This document shows, piece after piece, positions 35,687 to 43,044 of a stretch of DNA of 64,000 nt; the stretch's first letter is position 1, and every line of letters begins with the position of its first letter. Both the position numbers and the translations under genes were made by a program. The stretch is from Aminobacter ciceronei (GTDB taxonomy: Bacteria; Pseudomonadota; Alphaproteobacteria; Rhizobiales; Rhizobiaceae). The stretch is from contig NZ_JACJHY010000010.1 in assembly GCF_014138625.1 (NCBI RefSeq), positions 124,001 to 188,000 of the forward strand, given 5' to 3'. The notes beneath the pieces are model-generated. The model searched no databases and was not told the DNA's origin. It worked only from the letters and a program-made list of their open reading frames with translations.

Positions 35687-36661
35687 TTATGCGTTTCGTT
35701 TGCCGCGAAACTGCCGCGGCGTTGCCTGCGTGACTTTTCGCATTAGCCGTCGCAGCGCAGTCGTATCAGCATAACCAACTTGTTCGGCTATTTTTTCTAC
35801 GGAAATGTTGGTGCTCTCCAGCAGTATCCGCGCCCGATTGATCCTCACACTTTGAAGCAAGGCAGACACACTTTTCCCCGTTGTGGCCTTGATACGCCGC
35901 GAGAGAGTTCGGCTCGACATAGATAGTTCTGCAGCAAGTTCTTCCACCGATGGAGGGTTCGGCAGCCTCGCTTCAAAGCAGGCCACAAGCCTAGTTGCGA
36001 CGTCGCTGCTGCTTGCCAGAATCGCAGGAACGATGAACGGCGCTTGCGATTGGCGGCCATCGATTACCATTGCGCGCGAAACTGACTCAGCAAGTGCCGG
36101 GCCAAAGCGGATGCGAAGTAGATGCAGCATTAGGTCGATGTGCGCGAAGGCCGCGCCACCTGTGATAATGTTTCCGTCGGCGACAACGATCTGATCGACG
36201 TCAACTTGGCAATCGGGTGCCATCTGTTGCAGGAGCCCCCCGAGCCACCATGTCGTGGTCACCCTCTTGCTGCTCAGAAGCCCCGCCGCATGCAACAAGA
36301 ACACTGCAGAGCATGACGCCGCGATAATCCCTCCTGCGTCGGAATGCGCCTTCAACCCATTTGCTATAGTGACCGCATCCGGCTGCGCTAGGCGGTTTAT
36401 GACAGCTTCGGCATCGTTAAGGCCAAGCCCGGGCAGCAGCCAGACCGATCCATCGGACTTCGGCTTTTCCGGCAGAATCGCAGCTTCAATCTGAAGGCCG
36501 CTACTGAGGAGCACTGACTTCTCGGTCGAACAAATGCGCCAGCGTGGCGGAGCGCAGCCAGCTTCATGAGCAATGGCAGTGGCACAGGCAAGCGTGTCGA
36601 GCGATACGCCGACGCCTGACGCAAAAGTGCCTGGAAGCACGACGAGTGTGAAATCGAACAT
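35687..36661 (-). CDS. GlxA-family transcriptional regulator (DJ-1/PfpI domain plus AraC helix-turn-helix)
   Basis: A 324-residue regulator. Residues about 1-190 form a class I glutamine amidotransferase-like (DJ-1/PfpI) sensor domain, with the elbow segment IIAASCSAVFLLHAAGLLSSKRVTTTWW near 125-150. Residues about 220-324 are an AraC-type DNA-binding domain (MSSRTLSRRIKATTGKSVSALLQSVRINRARILLESTNISVEKIAEQVGYAD). The start MFDFTLVVLPGTFASGVGVSLD at 36661 is the natural one; the upstream extension has no family sequence. It is divergent from the dienelactone hydrolase gene and probably controls it or the whole cassette. Confidence 0.88.
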   Translation of the reverse strand: MFDFTLVVLPGTFASGVGVSLDTLACATAIAHEAGCAPPRWRICSTEKSVLLSSGLQIEAAILPEKPKSDGSVWLLPGLGLNDAEAVINRLAQPDAVTIANGLKAHSDAGGIIAASCSAVFLLHAAGLLSSKRVTTTWWLGGLLQQMAPDCQVDVDQIVVADGNIITGGAAFAHIDLMLHLLRIRFGPALAESVSRAMVIDGRQSQAPFIVPAILASSSDVATRLVACFEARLPNPPSVEELAAELSMSSRTLSRRIKATTGKSVSALLQSVRINRARILLESTNISVEKIAEQVGYADTTALRRLMRKVTQATPRQFRGKRNA

Positions 36662-36738
36662 TGGCTGATTTAGCACGAATAATGTCAGATAGGACACTCG
36701 AATAAAGCACTCCGTCACTGCAAATGGAAGTCGGCTAC

Positions 36739-36754
36739 CCCCAGACGTCTGGGG
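36739..36754. promoter_or_regulatory. 16-bp perfect palindrome upstream of the dienelactone hydrolase gene
   Basis: CCCCAGACGTCTGGGG is fully palindromic and lies in the 127-base divergent region between the GlxA-type regulator and the hydrolase, 34 bases before the hydrolase start. It could be an operator, or a hairpin in the hydrolase leader. Confidence 0.5.
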
Positions 36755-36788
36755 AAAGGCCGGCAACCAAACAGGAAGGAAAAAGGCG

Positions 36789-37607
36789 ATGAAGGCTAGG
36801 AAGCTCGACGAGTATGATCCTCTTGAGGATTTTGCTCCAAGGAAGATAACCCTGATGGGCGTAACCAAGATGGTGCATACTGCGGGCAAAGGGCCCGCGG
36901 TGATCGTGATTCCGGAAGTGCCCGGTATCAGTCCACACGTTGCCCGCTTCGCTCGCTGGGTTTTGGAGGCGGGGTTTACGGTCTACATGCCATCCCTCTA
37001 TGGCCGAGACGGGGAGCCGGTTGACCTTGAGGTGGGCCAGGCAATCTTCAAACGAGTTTGCGTAAGCGCAGAGTTCCGTGCCTTCGGCGCTGGTGCTTCA
37101 AGTCCAGTCACAATATGGCTTCGGGCCTTGGCGAAACTTGCACATGAAGAGTGTGGAGGTCCCGGGGTGGGCGCTATTGGCATGTGCTTCTCGGGCAATT
37201 TCGCACTCAGCATGATGTTGGAGCCATCCATGCTTGCGCCAGTTCTCTCGCAACCAGCTCTGCCCCTCGACGATGATGCCGGCCTCGAAATCTCATCCGA
37301 AGACCTCGTCACGGTTAGGGAGCGACTAGTCAAAGAGGACCTGACCGTTCTTGCTTACCGTTTCGAGGGCGATCGGTTCTGTAAGGCGCAGCGTTTCGCA
37401 GCCTATCAGCAGGTCTTGGGGGACCGCTTTGTTGGTCGCGTTTTGCCGGATGCGTCGGCGAACCGCGATGTGCCGGAATTCTTTGAGAAGGTCGTGCAGA
37501 CCCCCCACAACGTCGTTACTGTGCATCTGATTGATGAGGCTGGTCAGCCGACTATCAAGGCACGCGACGAGATACTCGATTTCTTCAAACGCAGGCTGAC
37601 TTCGTAA
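36789..37607 (+). CDS. Dienelactone hydrolase family protein
   Basis: A 272-residue alpha/beta hydrolase of the dienelactone hydrolase family. The nucleophile elbow GAIGMCFSGNFALSMML near residues 131-147 has the G-x-C-x-G form with Cys as nucleophile, as in DLH. VIVIPEVPGISPHVARFARWVLEAGFTVYMPSLYGRDGEP near 37-75 is the typical oxyanion-hole and strand region. AGGAAGG lies 8 bases before the ATG. It is the only clear catabolic enzyme of the cassette apart from the PxpA-like protein. The substrate is unknown. Confidence 0.85.
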   Translation: MKARKLDEYDPLEDFAPRKITLMGVTKMVHTAGKGPAVIVIPEVPGISPHVARFARWVLEAGFTVYMPSLYGRDGEPVDLEVGQAIFKRVCVSAEFRAFGAGASSPVTIWLRALAKLAHEECGGPGVGAIGMCFSGNFALSMMLEPSMLAPVLSQPALPLDDDAGLEISSEDLVTVRERLVKEDLTVLAYRFEGDRFCKAQRFAAYQQVLGDRFVGRVLPDASANRDVPEFFEKVVQTPHNVVTVHLIDEAGQPTIKARDEILDFFKRRLTS

Positions 37608-37735
37608 TCTCGGGCAGACGAGATGCCAAGGTCGCGCGACAGGTGCAGTGTGGGAGGCCGTCTATCGTCCCCTTGCGATAATGCGGGCGCGACGGTGAAA
37701 CTCTCACAACGCCCCCCCCGACTGAACGACAAAGT

Positions 37736-37760
37736 GCCGCCGGGTGAACCGGCGGCTTTT
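37736..37760 (+). terminator. Rho-independent terminator downstream of the hydrolase gene
   Basis: GCCGCCGG (37736-37743), loop GTGAA and CCGGCGGC (37749-37756) form a perfect 8-bp stem followed by T4. Confidence 0.75.
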
Positions 37761-37857
37761 GCGGGAAGGACGATTACGTCTAGGCGGCCATGCGGGCAGT
37801 CCCCCCACGCAGCGAAGCTATAGAGCGAGGCGACGAGTGTTGGGAGCGCGTGAGCGC

Positions 37858-37890
37858 AAAAAACCCGCCAGCCGAAGCAAGTGGGGCGGT
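37858..37890 (-). terminator. Terminator of the prophage lysis operon
   Basis: On the minus strand ACCGCC and GGCGGG pair around a loop that can fold further, followed by T6. It lies 30 bases after the stop of the last prophage gene. Confidence 0.7.
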
Positions 37891-37919
37891 AATAGGTGGT
37901 AATGGACGTTAATGAACGG

Positions 37920-38219
37920 CTACGGCCTCGGCGTCGGAGAGTCCTTCTCGAGCAGCCTGACCGCGCGATCGATCTGCATGGACACGTTCTGAAGTGTGAC
38001 CTCCATTCGTGTCAGCCGGTCCTTCATCTCGCCGCTCTGGATCTCCAGGCGCTCGATGCGGGTGGTGTTCGCCGCGGTGGCCAGCCTGTTGGCCTCAATG
38101 TCAGACCCAAATTTCGCCCAGCCGAAGATGATTGACGCCAGCAACGTGCCGATGACGATCATGTTGCCCAGGCTCATCTTCATATCGATATCCATGCCGA
38201 AGTGCTTTTGGTCGCTCAC
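37920..38219 (-). CDS. Membrane-anchored coiled-coil phage protein (lysis cassette)
   Basis: A 99-residue protein starting at the GTG at 38217-38219, which overlaps the stop of the preceding lipoprotein gene (GTGA) and has GAGGAA upstream. After a short polar start comes one hydrophobic segment (NMIVIGTLLASIIFGWAKFG, residues 19-38) and then a charged helix, TTRIERLEIQSGEMKDRLTRMEVTLQNVSMQIDRAVRLLEKD, likely a coiled coil. Proteins of this build occur beside phage endolysins as accessory holin or spanin-like factors; the exact role is inferred from position. Confidence 0.65.
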   Translation of the reverse strand: MSDQKHFGMDIDMKMSLGNMIVIGTLLASIIFGWAKFGSDIEANRLATAANTTRIERLEIQSGEMKDRLTRMEVTLQNVSMQIDRAVRLLEKDSPTPRP

Positions 38220-38431
38220 GGCTTCCTCCCGCACAGTTCCTCGCGTGTCTTCAGAATGGTGAGGTGCCGGGCTGCTTCCTCGGCGTTCATCGCGTCGTAG
38301 ACCTGTTGCCGATAGCGGAGGTCTGGACCCAGGCAGATGCTGCCCCGGGCTGAGGTGCAGGCAGCAGCGCCGGTCAGGACCACGATCAGCAGCATGATCT
38401 TGACGACGAGGTCGAGCAGCCGGCGCTTCAT
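38216..38431 (-). CDS. Small lipoprotein, probable outer-membrane spanin (Rz1-like)
   Basis: A 71-residue protein with a basic start, a hydrophobic stretch (LVVKIMLLIVVLTGAAAC) and a cysteine at residue 25 that fits a lipobox. The rest is short and polar (SICLGPDLRYRQQVYDAMNAEEAARHLTILKTREELCG). Its start overlaps the stop of the upstream membrane-helix protein by ATGA, the arrangement of Rz/Rz1-type spanin pairs. Spanins join inner and outer membrane during lysis; the call is inferred from build and position. Confidence 0.6.
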   Translation of the reverse strand: MKRRLLDLVVKIMLLIVVLTGAAACTSARGSICLGPDLRYRQQVYDAMNAEEAARHLTILKTREELCGRKP

Positions 38432-38667
38432 GGTCGTGCCCTCTTGGCGAGCTCGGCGCGCACCTGATCGGCCGACATGGCGCCGACATCGGATTGCACG
38501 TCGTCGAGGACATCCCGCGCCTTGGCTTCCTCAGCTTCACGCTTGGCGCGTTCCTTGGCCGCCCCGCGTGAATTGCCCTTGAAGAAGGCCACAAGGACGG
38601 CCAGCAAGCCACCCATGATCGCCAGCAGCGTTGGATTGGTCAGTGCTGAGAGGATGAGCGCGGTCAT
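38428..38667 (-). CDS. Probable inner-membrane spanin (Rz-like)
   Basis: A 79-residue protein with one N-terminal membrane segment (TLLAIMGGLLAVLVAFF, residues 11-27) followed by a highly charged helix (GNSRGAAKERAKREAEEAKARDVLDDVQSD), the classic i-spanin build. The ATG at 38667 overlaps the upstream stop (ATGA), and the stop overlaps the lipoprotein start in the same way. No sequence family is firmly recognised. Confidence 0.6.
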   Translation of the reverse strand: MTALILSALTNPTLLAIMGGLLAVLVAFFKGNSRGAAKERAKREAEEAKARDVLDDVQSDVGAMSADQVRAELAKRARP

Positions 38668-38945
38668 TCTGCCGCCTCGTAAGTCGCCTCGAAGATGTCG
38701 GGCTTGCACGGATAGAACTCGCCTTGAACACCCTTGATGATGAAATCACCCTCTGTGGCCACATGCTTTGCGCGCTGGTCGTGGCCGTCTTCGAGCGTGA
38801 CGATTTCAAGCTCGCCCTTCGCTGAAGGGTGACGCGCCTTGCTCTCGTGGCCGGCGCTCGCTCCGAGGAAAGCGCGGACGGCCGGATCGCCATATCGATA
38901 CTGCATAGCCTCGATGACAACTGGCTTCTTGCGATACTTGCTCAT
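38664..38945 (-). CDS. PGDYG-like phage protein
   Basis: A 93-residue protein with the pattern MSKYRKKPVVIEAMQY at the start and GDFIIKGVQGEFYPCKPDIFEATYE at the end, typical of a small protein family common in phages and prophages (PGDYG type, function unknown). It lies in the lysis cassette between the holin-like and spanin-like genes, with ATGA overlaps on both sides. Confidence 0.75.
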   Translation of the reverse strand: MSKYRKKPVVIEAMQYRYGDPAVRAFLGASAGHESKARHPSAKGELEIVTLEDGHDQRAKHVATEGDFIIKGVQGEFYPCKPDIFEATYEAAE

Positions 38946-39133
38946 TTCGACCACCCGAACTTGCGAGCGGCCCAGTACCAGCCCTCGGCGACCACACCCA
39001 GCCCGGCGCCGACCAGCATCTGGATATCGGGATCGGTGGCGAAGTTGGCCCCGTCTTCAGCCGACAGCATGCCCTTGAGAACGAGATAGCCCGCGCCATA
39101 ACGCAGGCCGATGCGAACGATGACTGCGGTCAT
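38942..39133 (-). CDS. Holin-like small membrane protein
   Basis: A 63-residue protein starting MTAVIVRIGLRYGAGYLVLKGML. It has two weakly hydrophobic segments (residues 4-22 and 36-52, the second DIQMLVGAGLGVVAEGWYWAARKFGWSK) and resembles small phage holins of the Pam3 gp28 type. Its start lies one base from the endolysin stop, and the stop overlaps the next gene (ATGA). As a holin it would permit release of the endolysin. Confidence 0.6.
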   Translation of the reverse strand: MTAVIVRIGLRYGAGYLVLKGMLSAEDGANFATDPDIQMLVGAGLGVVAEGWYWAARKFGWSK

Positions 39134-39134
39134 G

Positions 39135-39797
39135 TCAGCGATCCTTTCGGGAGAAGGCCCAGGCGAACGCCTTGCCAATGAGTTGGAGCCAGAAGGCCGC
39201 GCCCTTGGCGGGTTCGGCGGGGGCGGTCACAGGTGGCGACGGACTTGTCTCATCGGGCTTGGGAGCCGTGCCCTCACCCGCTTTCGGCTCGGCCAGCTTG
39301 AGCGCGTCGGCGCGCACGCCGGACACGCGCGCCGTCCAGCCATTGCCGAATGTCGGCCACGTCTTCAGGCCGCGCAGGAACTTCATGCGCTTGTCGCAAA
39401 GGTCATTGATGACGGTTGCCCGCATCATCGCCTTGGTAGCGGCAATGGTGGCCGGCCCAATCCGGCCGTCTTGCACAACACCGACGACACCCTGCAGGTA
39501 TTTGGCCGCCCTGCCCGGCCCGCTGTTCACGGCGAAGTCGAAAACGGCATAGTCGACACCGTCGGGCAGTTCGGCGCCATGCACCGCGTCCCAGTAGAAG
39601 CGCCGGTAGACCGTCGCCAACTGCTCGTCCGTGATCCCACGCAGATCGTCCTTGGTCGCGCCCGGCTTCACGTAGCGGCGGAAGTTCGCCAGCGTGACGC
39701 CCTTCATGGTCGCTCCGCCCGGATCGGCCGGATGATCCGACCAGCCCCCCTCATGTTTCAGGACGAGCGCAAGCGCCCGCTGGAAATTACGGTCCAT
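39135..39797 (-). CDS. Phage endolysin, GH108 family N-acetylmuramidase
   Basis: A 220-residue muramidase that cuts peptidoglycan glycan strands during lysis. The N-terminus ALALVLKHEGGWSDHPADPGGATMKGVT holds the family's E-G-G...D-P-G-G-x-T pattern with catalytic Glu16. The second conserved block YWDAVHGAELPDGVDYAVFDFAVNSGPGRAAKYLQ and the DGRIGPAT peptidoglycan-binding-like segment follow. After about residue 165 come a Pro/Ala-rich linker and a C-terminal hydrophobic or amphipathic segment (AFWLQLIGKAFAWAF). There is no signal peptide, so holin-dependent release is expected. Its start overlaps the upstream stop by one base. Confidence 0.9.
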   Translation of the reverse strand: MDRNFQRALALVLKHEGGWSDHPADPGGATMKGVTLANFRRYVKPGATKDDLRGITDEQLATVYRRFYWDAVHGAELPDGVDYAVFDFAVNSGPGRAAKYLQGVVGVVQDGRIGPATIAATKAMMRATVINDLCDKRMKFLRGLKTWPTFGNGWTARVSGVRADALKLAEPKAGEGTAPKPDETSPSPPVTAPAEPAKGAAFWLQLIGKAFAWAFSRKDR

Positions 39798-40303
39798 CAG
39801 GAAACACTCCGAAAGGGGTTGAACATGATCTTGATCATGTGCCGGTGGCCATCGAGCGCAGACCAGTGCCAGCCGATCCAGATCTTGGCGAAGCGGTTGC
39901 CTGGCAGCATCTGGTCGCGACGATAGGAGAAATAGCGGTGGCCATTGGCAGCCTGCATGACGACGAGGCGTGAGACGGTCTTGCCTCGGTCAAAGTCGAC
40001 AACGCCGCTGTCAGAGACGATCTGAACCCCGGCAGCGTCAAAGCCGAGCACATAGGCATCGAAGCCATAGCCAGGGTTTCGCCAGAGCCACCAGCACGCG
40101 ACCTTGAAGCGTTCCAGCGCTGACAACGGCTTTAGAACAGGCCCGTAGATGTCGTCATCGTGGGTGTGGACGTAGGCAAAGACGCCTGGCAGCCGGTCAA
40201 GACTGGCGAGCGCAGCCCATGCAGCCCAGACCGGGACCGTCGCCATCACAAACAGATTGAAGGCGAGCGAAAGCGGCGCCATCAGAAGATAGCGTGAATA
40301 CAT
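39797..40303 (-). CDS. Membrane-associated phage protein of unknown function
   Basis: A 168-residue protein with an N-terminal membrane segment (YLLMAPLSLAFNLFVMATVPVWAAWAALA, residues 4-33). The rest holds WWLWRNPGYGFDAYVLGFD and YFSYRRDQMLPGNRFAKIWIGWHWSALDGHRHMIKI. Similar proteins lie next to endolysins or tail genes in other prophages (DUF7338-like), but I cannot give a function. The ATG at 40303 has AAGGA 7 bases upstream. It heads the lysis cassette and is divergent from the FkbM gene. Confidence 0.65.
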   Translation of the reverse strand: MYSRYLLMAPLSLAFNLFVMATVPVWAAWAALASLDRLPGVFAYVHTHDDDIYGPVLKPLSALERFKVACWWLWRNPGYGFDAYVLGFDAAGVQIVSDSGVVDFDRGKTVSRLVVMQAANGHRYFSYRRDQMLPGNRFAKIWIGWHWSALDGHRHMIKIMFNPFRSVS

Positions 40304-40427
40304 GGCCAATTCCTTTGAGCGTGCGTCGTCATTCCCGCTGGATGCGGGTCAGGTGCGCGAATTCGAAGACGGTTGAAATGCACTTCGGATCGTCTAAAGC
40401 TGCCTAGGCAATCCTTCCGGGGCATCT

Positions 40428-41102
40428 ATGCGACTAAGCAATCTGATCAGATCAGCGTTCCCGCCTGCGTTCATTCGCGGCCAGGGTGACCGCAAAAGTA
40501 GTTCGCAACTCCAGCAAGACCTTTGGGCGCTGTCGGAAGCTGGCAACAAGACGGACGGTTTCTTTGTCGAGGTCGGCGCTTACGACGGCGTTACCCATTC
40601 CAATACCTACCTGCTCGAGCAAGTCGGCTGGGCGGGTATCCTAGCGGAGCCAAACCCTGCCGCGGAACAGAGCATCGTTACACGAAGGAAGGCCCCGCTT
40701 TGCAGCCAGCCAGTCGGCAAGGTGTCAGGGGTCGAAGTGGACATGCTCTTTGTCCCCGACCACCCCGAGCTTTCCACTATGCAGCAATTCGCGGGCGGCG
40801 ACCGCCATGCCTCCCGCCGTGCGGACCATACCAAGGTCACCCAAACGACGATCAGCCTGAACGACCTATTAGCCCGCTACGACGCGCCCAAAAAGATCGA
40901 TTTCATCAGCATAGATACCGAAGGCAGCGAGCCGGAGATTCTTGAGGGTTTCGACTTCGGCAGATACGACGTCCGTCTCTTCGCCATCGAGCACAACTAC
41001 ACACAGGCAGAGAAACAGATTGATCGGTTGATGAAGCTACGCGGATATGAGCGGGTTCATCGCCTGTGGTCGCGTTGGGACGCTTGGTACCGGAAGCGTT
41101 AA
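40428..41102 (+). CDS. FkbM-family methyltransferase (prophage moron)
   Basis: A 224-residue SAM-dependent methyltransferase. The SAM site is GFFVEVGAYDGVTHSNTYLLEQVGWAGILAEPNP near residues 44-77, and the second FkbM block IDFISIDTEGSEPEILEGFDF near 157-178 is intact. FkbM enzymes often O-methylate sugars or polyketides. It is one of the few plus-strand genes in an otherwise minus-strand late region, lies between tail-fibre and lysis genes, and overlaps the convergent tail gene by 4 bases. This suggests a lysogenic-conversion gene that changes surface glycans; that role is inferred. Confidence 0.85.
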   Translation: MRLSNLIRSAFPPAFIRGQGDRKSSSQLQQDLWALSEAGNKTDGFFVEVGAYDGVTHSNTYLLEQVGWAGILAEPNPAAEQSIVTRRKAPLCSQPVGKVSGVEVDMLFVPDHPELSTMQQFAGGDRHASRRADHTKVTQTTISLNDLLARYDAPKKIDFISIDTEGSEPEILEGFDFGRYDVRLFAIEHNYTQAEKQIDRLMKLRGYERVHRLWSRWDAWYRKR

Positions 41103-41401
41103 GCGGGCCATTTGATCTGCGGTAGTTCTGCTAAGAAATCCGTGATCGATGGTTGCGGACGCAGTCCCGTCGTCACCCTCTCAAGCTCGGCATAGACATA
41201 TGCCCAGACACAATCGCGCCAAGCGACAAAGGCGGCGGCCTCCGCAGCCCATGCGGCATTGGTGCTCCCCACATATGTCGCGAGGGACACCGCGCTGTCG
41301 TACCGACGGTCCTGCGCTCGCGCATCAATCAGCCGTTCAATTGCCGCCTTGTAATCATCCAAGGTAGGCAGCGGTGCCGGTCGGATCGTGATGACGCTCA
41401 T
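41099..41401 (-). CDS. Tail-fibre-associated phage protein
   Basis: A 100-residue protein (MSVITIRPAPLPTLDDYKAAIERLIDARAQDRRYDSAVSLATYVGSTNAAWAAEAAAFVAWRDCVWAYVYAEL) with the pattern of small proteins encoded after tail fibres in many phages (DUF4376-like or tail fibre assembly). The segment RRYDSAVSLATYVGSTNAAWAAEAAAFVAWRD is typical. Its start overlaps the upstream stop (ATGA). Confidence 0.7.
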   Translation of the reverse strand: MSVITIRPAPLPTLDDYKAAIERLIDARAQDRRYDSAVSLATYVGSTNAAWAAEAAAFVAWRDCVWAYVYAELERVTTGLRPQPSITDFLAELPQIKWPA

Positions 41402-41652
41402 TCTCCTGCCTCCTGTTCGGCAAACCAAGCGTCAGGGCCAATCCCGTGACCATCTGGGTTCGTGAAATCTGCCGACCAGAGACCACGCTCAGTCCTGTCG
41501 TCAGGAACATCGGTCGCTTCGATGATGCGGTAGGGCACGCCGGCAGGAACATCCTTGCGGGCAATCTCTTCGATTGGAATGCCGCTTTTCCCAGCAGGGA
41601 TCAGGACACAGACCCCACCATCACCTGACGGGAAAATGATACGTTTGTTCAT
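41398..41652 (-). CDS. Small phage protein downstream of the tail fibre
   Basis: An 84-residue protein with MNKRIIFPSGDGGVCVLIPAGKSGIPIEEIARKDVPAGVPYRIIEATDVPDDRTERGLW, a pattern found in many phages after tail-fibre genes and thought to help fibre assembly. GGGAGA lies about 7 bases before the ATG and the gene is 3 bases from the fibre stop. Confidence 0.7.
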   Translation of the reverse strand: MNKRIIFPSGDGGVCVLIPAGKSGIPIEEIARKDVPAGVPYRIIEATDVPDDRTERGLWSADFTNPDGHGIGPDAWFAEQEAGE

Positions 41653-41655
41653 GGG

Positions 41656-42720
41656 TCAGTCTCCCATTACAATGATGCCGACATATGCGGTGTCGACGCC
41701 ACCCACGTTTGATTCACCAACCACAATGGCTATGGCCGACGTCGTCTTAGTACCACCGCTGTAGTTGACATCCCTGAGGTTGCCGCTGGCCATACCGACA
41801 GCCGCATAATTGGCGTTGGCCAACGCTGACGCGAAGTTGACGGTGTAGTTACCGACGCCGTTGTCTGTAATTGAGGACACGTTGAAGCTGTCATTGATGG
41901 CGACAGTGCCAGTACCGTTGAAGCTTACCCAGGCCTTGGCCACGCCTTGATGACTTGCGATGGGGGCAGCCCACTCTGGCGCAGTCGCGCCAGAATTCAT
42001 CTGAAGCACCTGCGCCGCAGTGCCTTTGGCAAGCCTTGCCTTGACCTTTGCAGCAGTGAAGTACTCGATGTCGCCGGCTGCCGTGCTCGCTGGGATGGGA
42101 ACGAAAAGCTGGGTTGCAGCGCCGTCGCCGATTGCAAGTACGTTGTCATCGGTGTCCCACTCGACACCGCCCTCTGCGGTGGGGGTCGCAGTGGCCCCCT
42201 GCTTCAGTGTGAGCGTAGGTTGAACGAGTGTGTTGACCGTGAGTCCGCCTGTCGAGCGCTGATACCCAACACAGACCCAATTGCCCGTACCCTTCGACCG
42301 GAAGGTTGCGACATCGCCGGCAGCGGTGGTGATATTTGCCGCACCCGGCAGAATGAGGCTGGTCGCATTGTGGGTGAGGATCAGCGCGCCGGCGAAGACC
42401 AGCGTTCGGATCGCTCCCGAGTTCACCGTGCCGAGCGCGGTAATAGGCGTGGTGCCAGTGACGTTGACGACGACACCCGTCGCGTTGGCCAGGTTGAGCG
42501 TCGCCGCCGAGGCCATGTCGGCACCGGTAGTATTGAGATTGTCATTGCCGGAAACGGCCGTGTTGCCACCAGTGCCGCCGGCGGTTATGGGCCGTGCAGC
42601 ATTCAGATCCGCCAGAAGGTCGGCCAGGAATGCATTGTAGCGTGTGCTCGAAACAGTCGTATTGGGCACACCATTCGTATTTGGCGGCCACGACATCACA
42701 CCTGAGCCGTTACGGGGCAT
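41656..42720 (-). CDS. Phage tail fibre protein
   Basis: A 354-residue protein rich in Ala, Gly, Thr and Asn. The N-terminus has SWPPNTNGVPNTTVSSTRYNAFLADLLADLNAARPITAGGTGG, which resembles virion-attachment parts of rhizobial phage fibres, and the body is beta-rich with repeated A/T/G patches (TGNWVCVGYQRSTGG, LKQGATATPTAEGGVEWDTDDN). The C-terminal 80 residues (VAKAWVSFNGTGTVAINDSFNVSSITDNGVGNYTVNFASALANANYAAVG) match a domain common at phage fibre ends. It probably recognises the host surface. Confidence 0.82.
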   Translation of the reverse strand: MPRNGSGVMSWPPNTNGVPNTTVSSTRYNAFLADLLADLNAARPITAGGTGGNTAVSGNDNLNTTGADMASAATLNLANATGVVVNVTGTTPITALGTVNSGAIRTLVFAGALILTHNATSLILPGAANITTAAGDVATFRSKGTGNWVCVGYQRSTGGLTVNTLVQPTLTLKQGATATPTAEGGVEWDTDDNVLAIGDGAATQLFVPIPASTAAGDIEYFTAAKVKARLAKGTAAQVLQMNSGATAPEWAAPIASHQGVAKAWVSFNGTGTVAINDSFNVSSITDNGVGNYTVNFASALANANYAAVGMASGNLRDVNYSGGTKTTSAIAIVVGESNVGGVDTAYVGIIVMGD

Positions 42721-42798
42721 CGGCAGTACTCCATGTGGGAAAGCCGCTCCAAAGGCGGCCTATTGTCGAAATGGCGGGCTGGGGTTACTTTCCGGCGC

Positions 42799-43044
42799 AT
42801 GAGCTACCGGACCACAGTTCAGTTGATCGCTGCAGCAGTCACCGCCTGCGTAATGGTGGCGCTTGGCTTTGCGCTGGACGGCTTCCTTGGCGTCGTCTCA
42901 TCAGACTTCAAAAACGGCTTGCTAACCGGCGTGATCGTGACGGGCCTGATCGTTTTCTTTGCTCTTCGCTATGATCAGCGATCAGCGGCCGACGCCGCCA
43001 ACCGTCGTCAGCAGCAAGGCCCGCGAAACTCGATCGATCTGTGA
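42799..43044 (+). CDS. Small two-helix membrane protein on the opposite strand
   Basis: An 81-residue frame (MSYRTTVQLIAAAVTACVMVALGFALDGFLGVVSSDFKNGLLTGVIVTGLIVFFALRYDQRS) with two clear membrane segments and a polar tail. It lies between the tail fibre and an internal virion protein on the opposite strand, and its end overlaps the latter gene by 63 bases. The regular hydrophobic pattern and good start argue for a real gene, perhaps a moron; no family is recognised. Confidence 0.45.
   Translation: MSYRTTVQLIAAAVTACVMVALGFALDGFLGVVSSDFKNGLLTGVIVTGLIVFFALRYDQRSAADAANRRQQQGPRNSIDL

Larger units (their letters stand above)
37608..37919. other. Gap between the accessory cassette and the prophage
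   Basis: A 312-base stretch with no gene. It holds a plus-strand hairpin at 37736-37760 and a minus-strand terminator at 37858-37890, each listed separately. The prophage boundary probably falls here or just to the left, but no att-like repeat was recognised. Confidence 0.5.
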
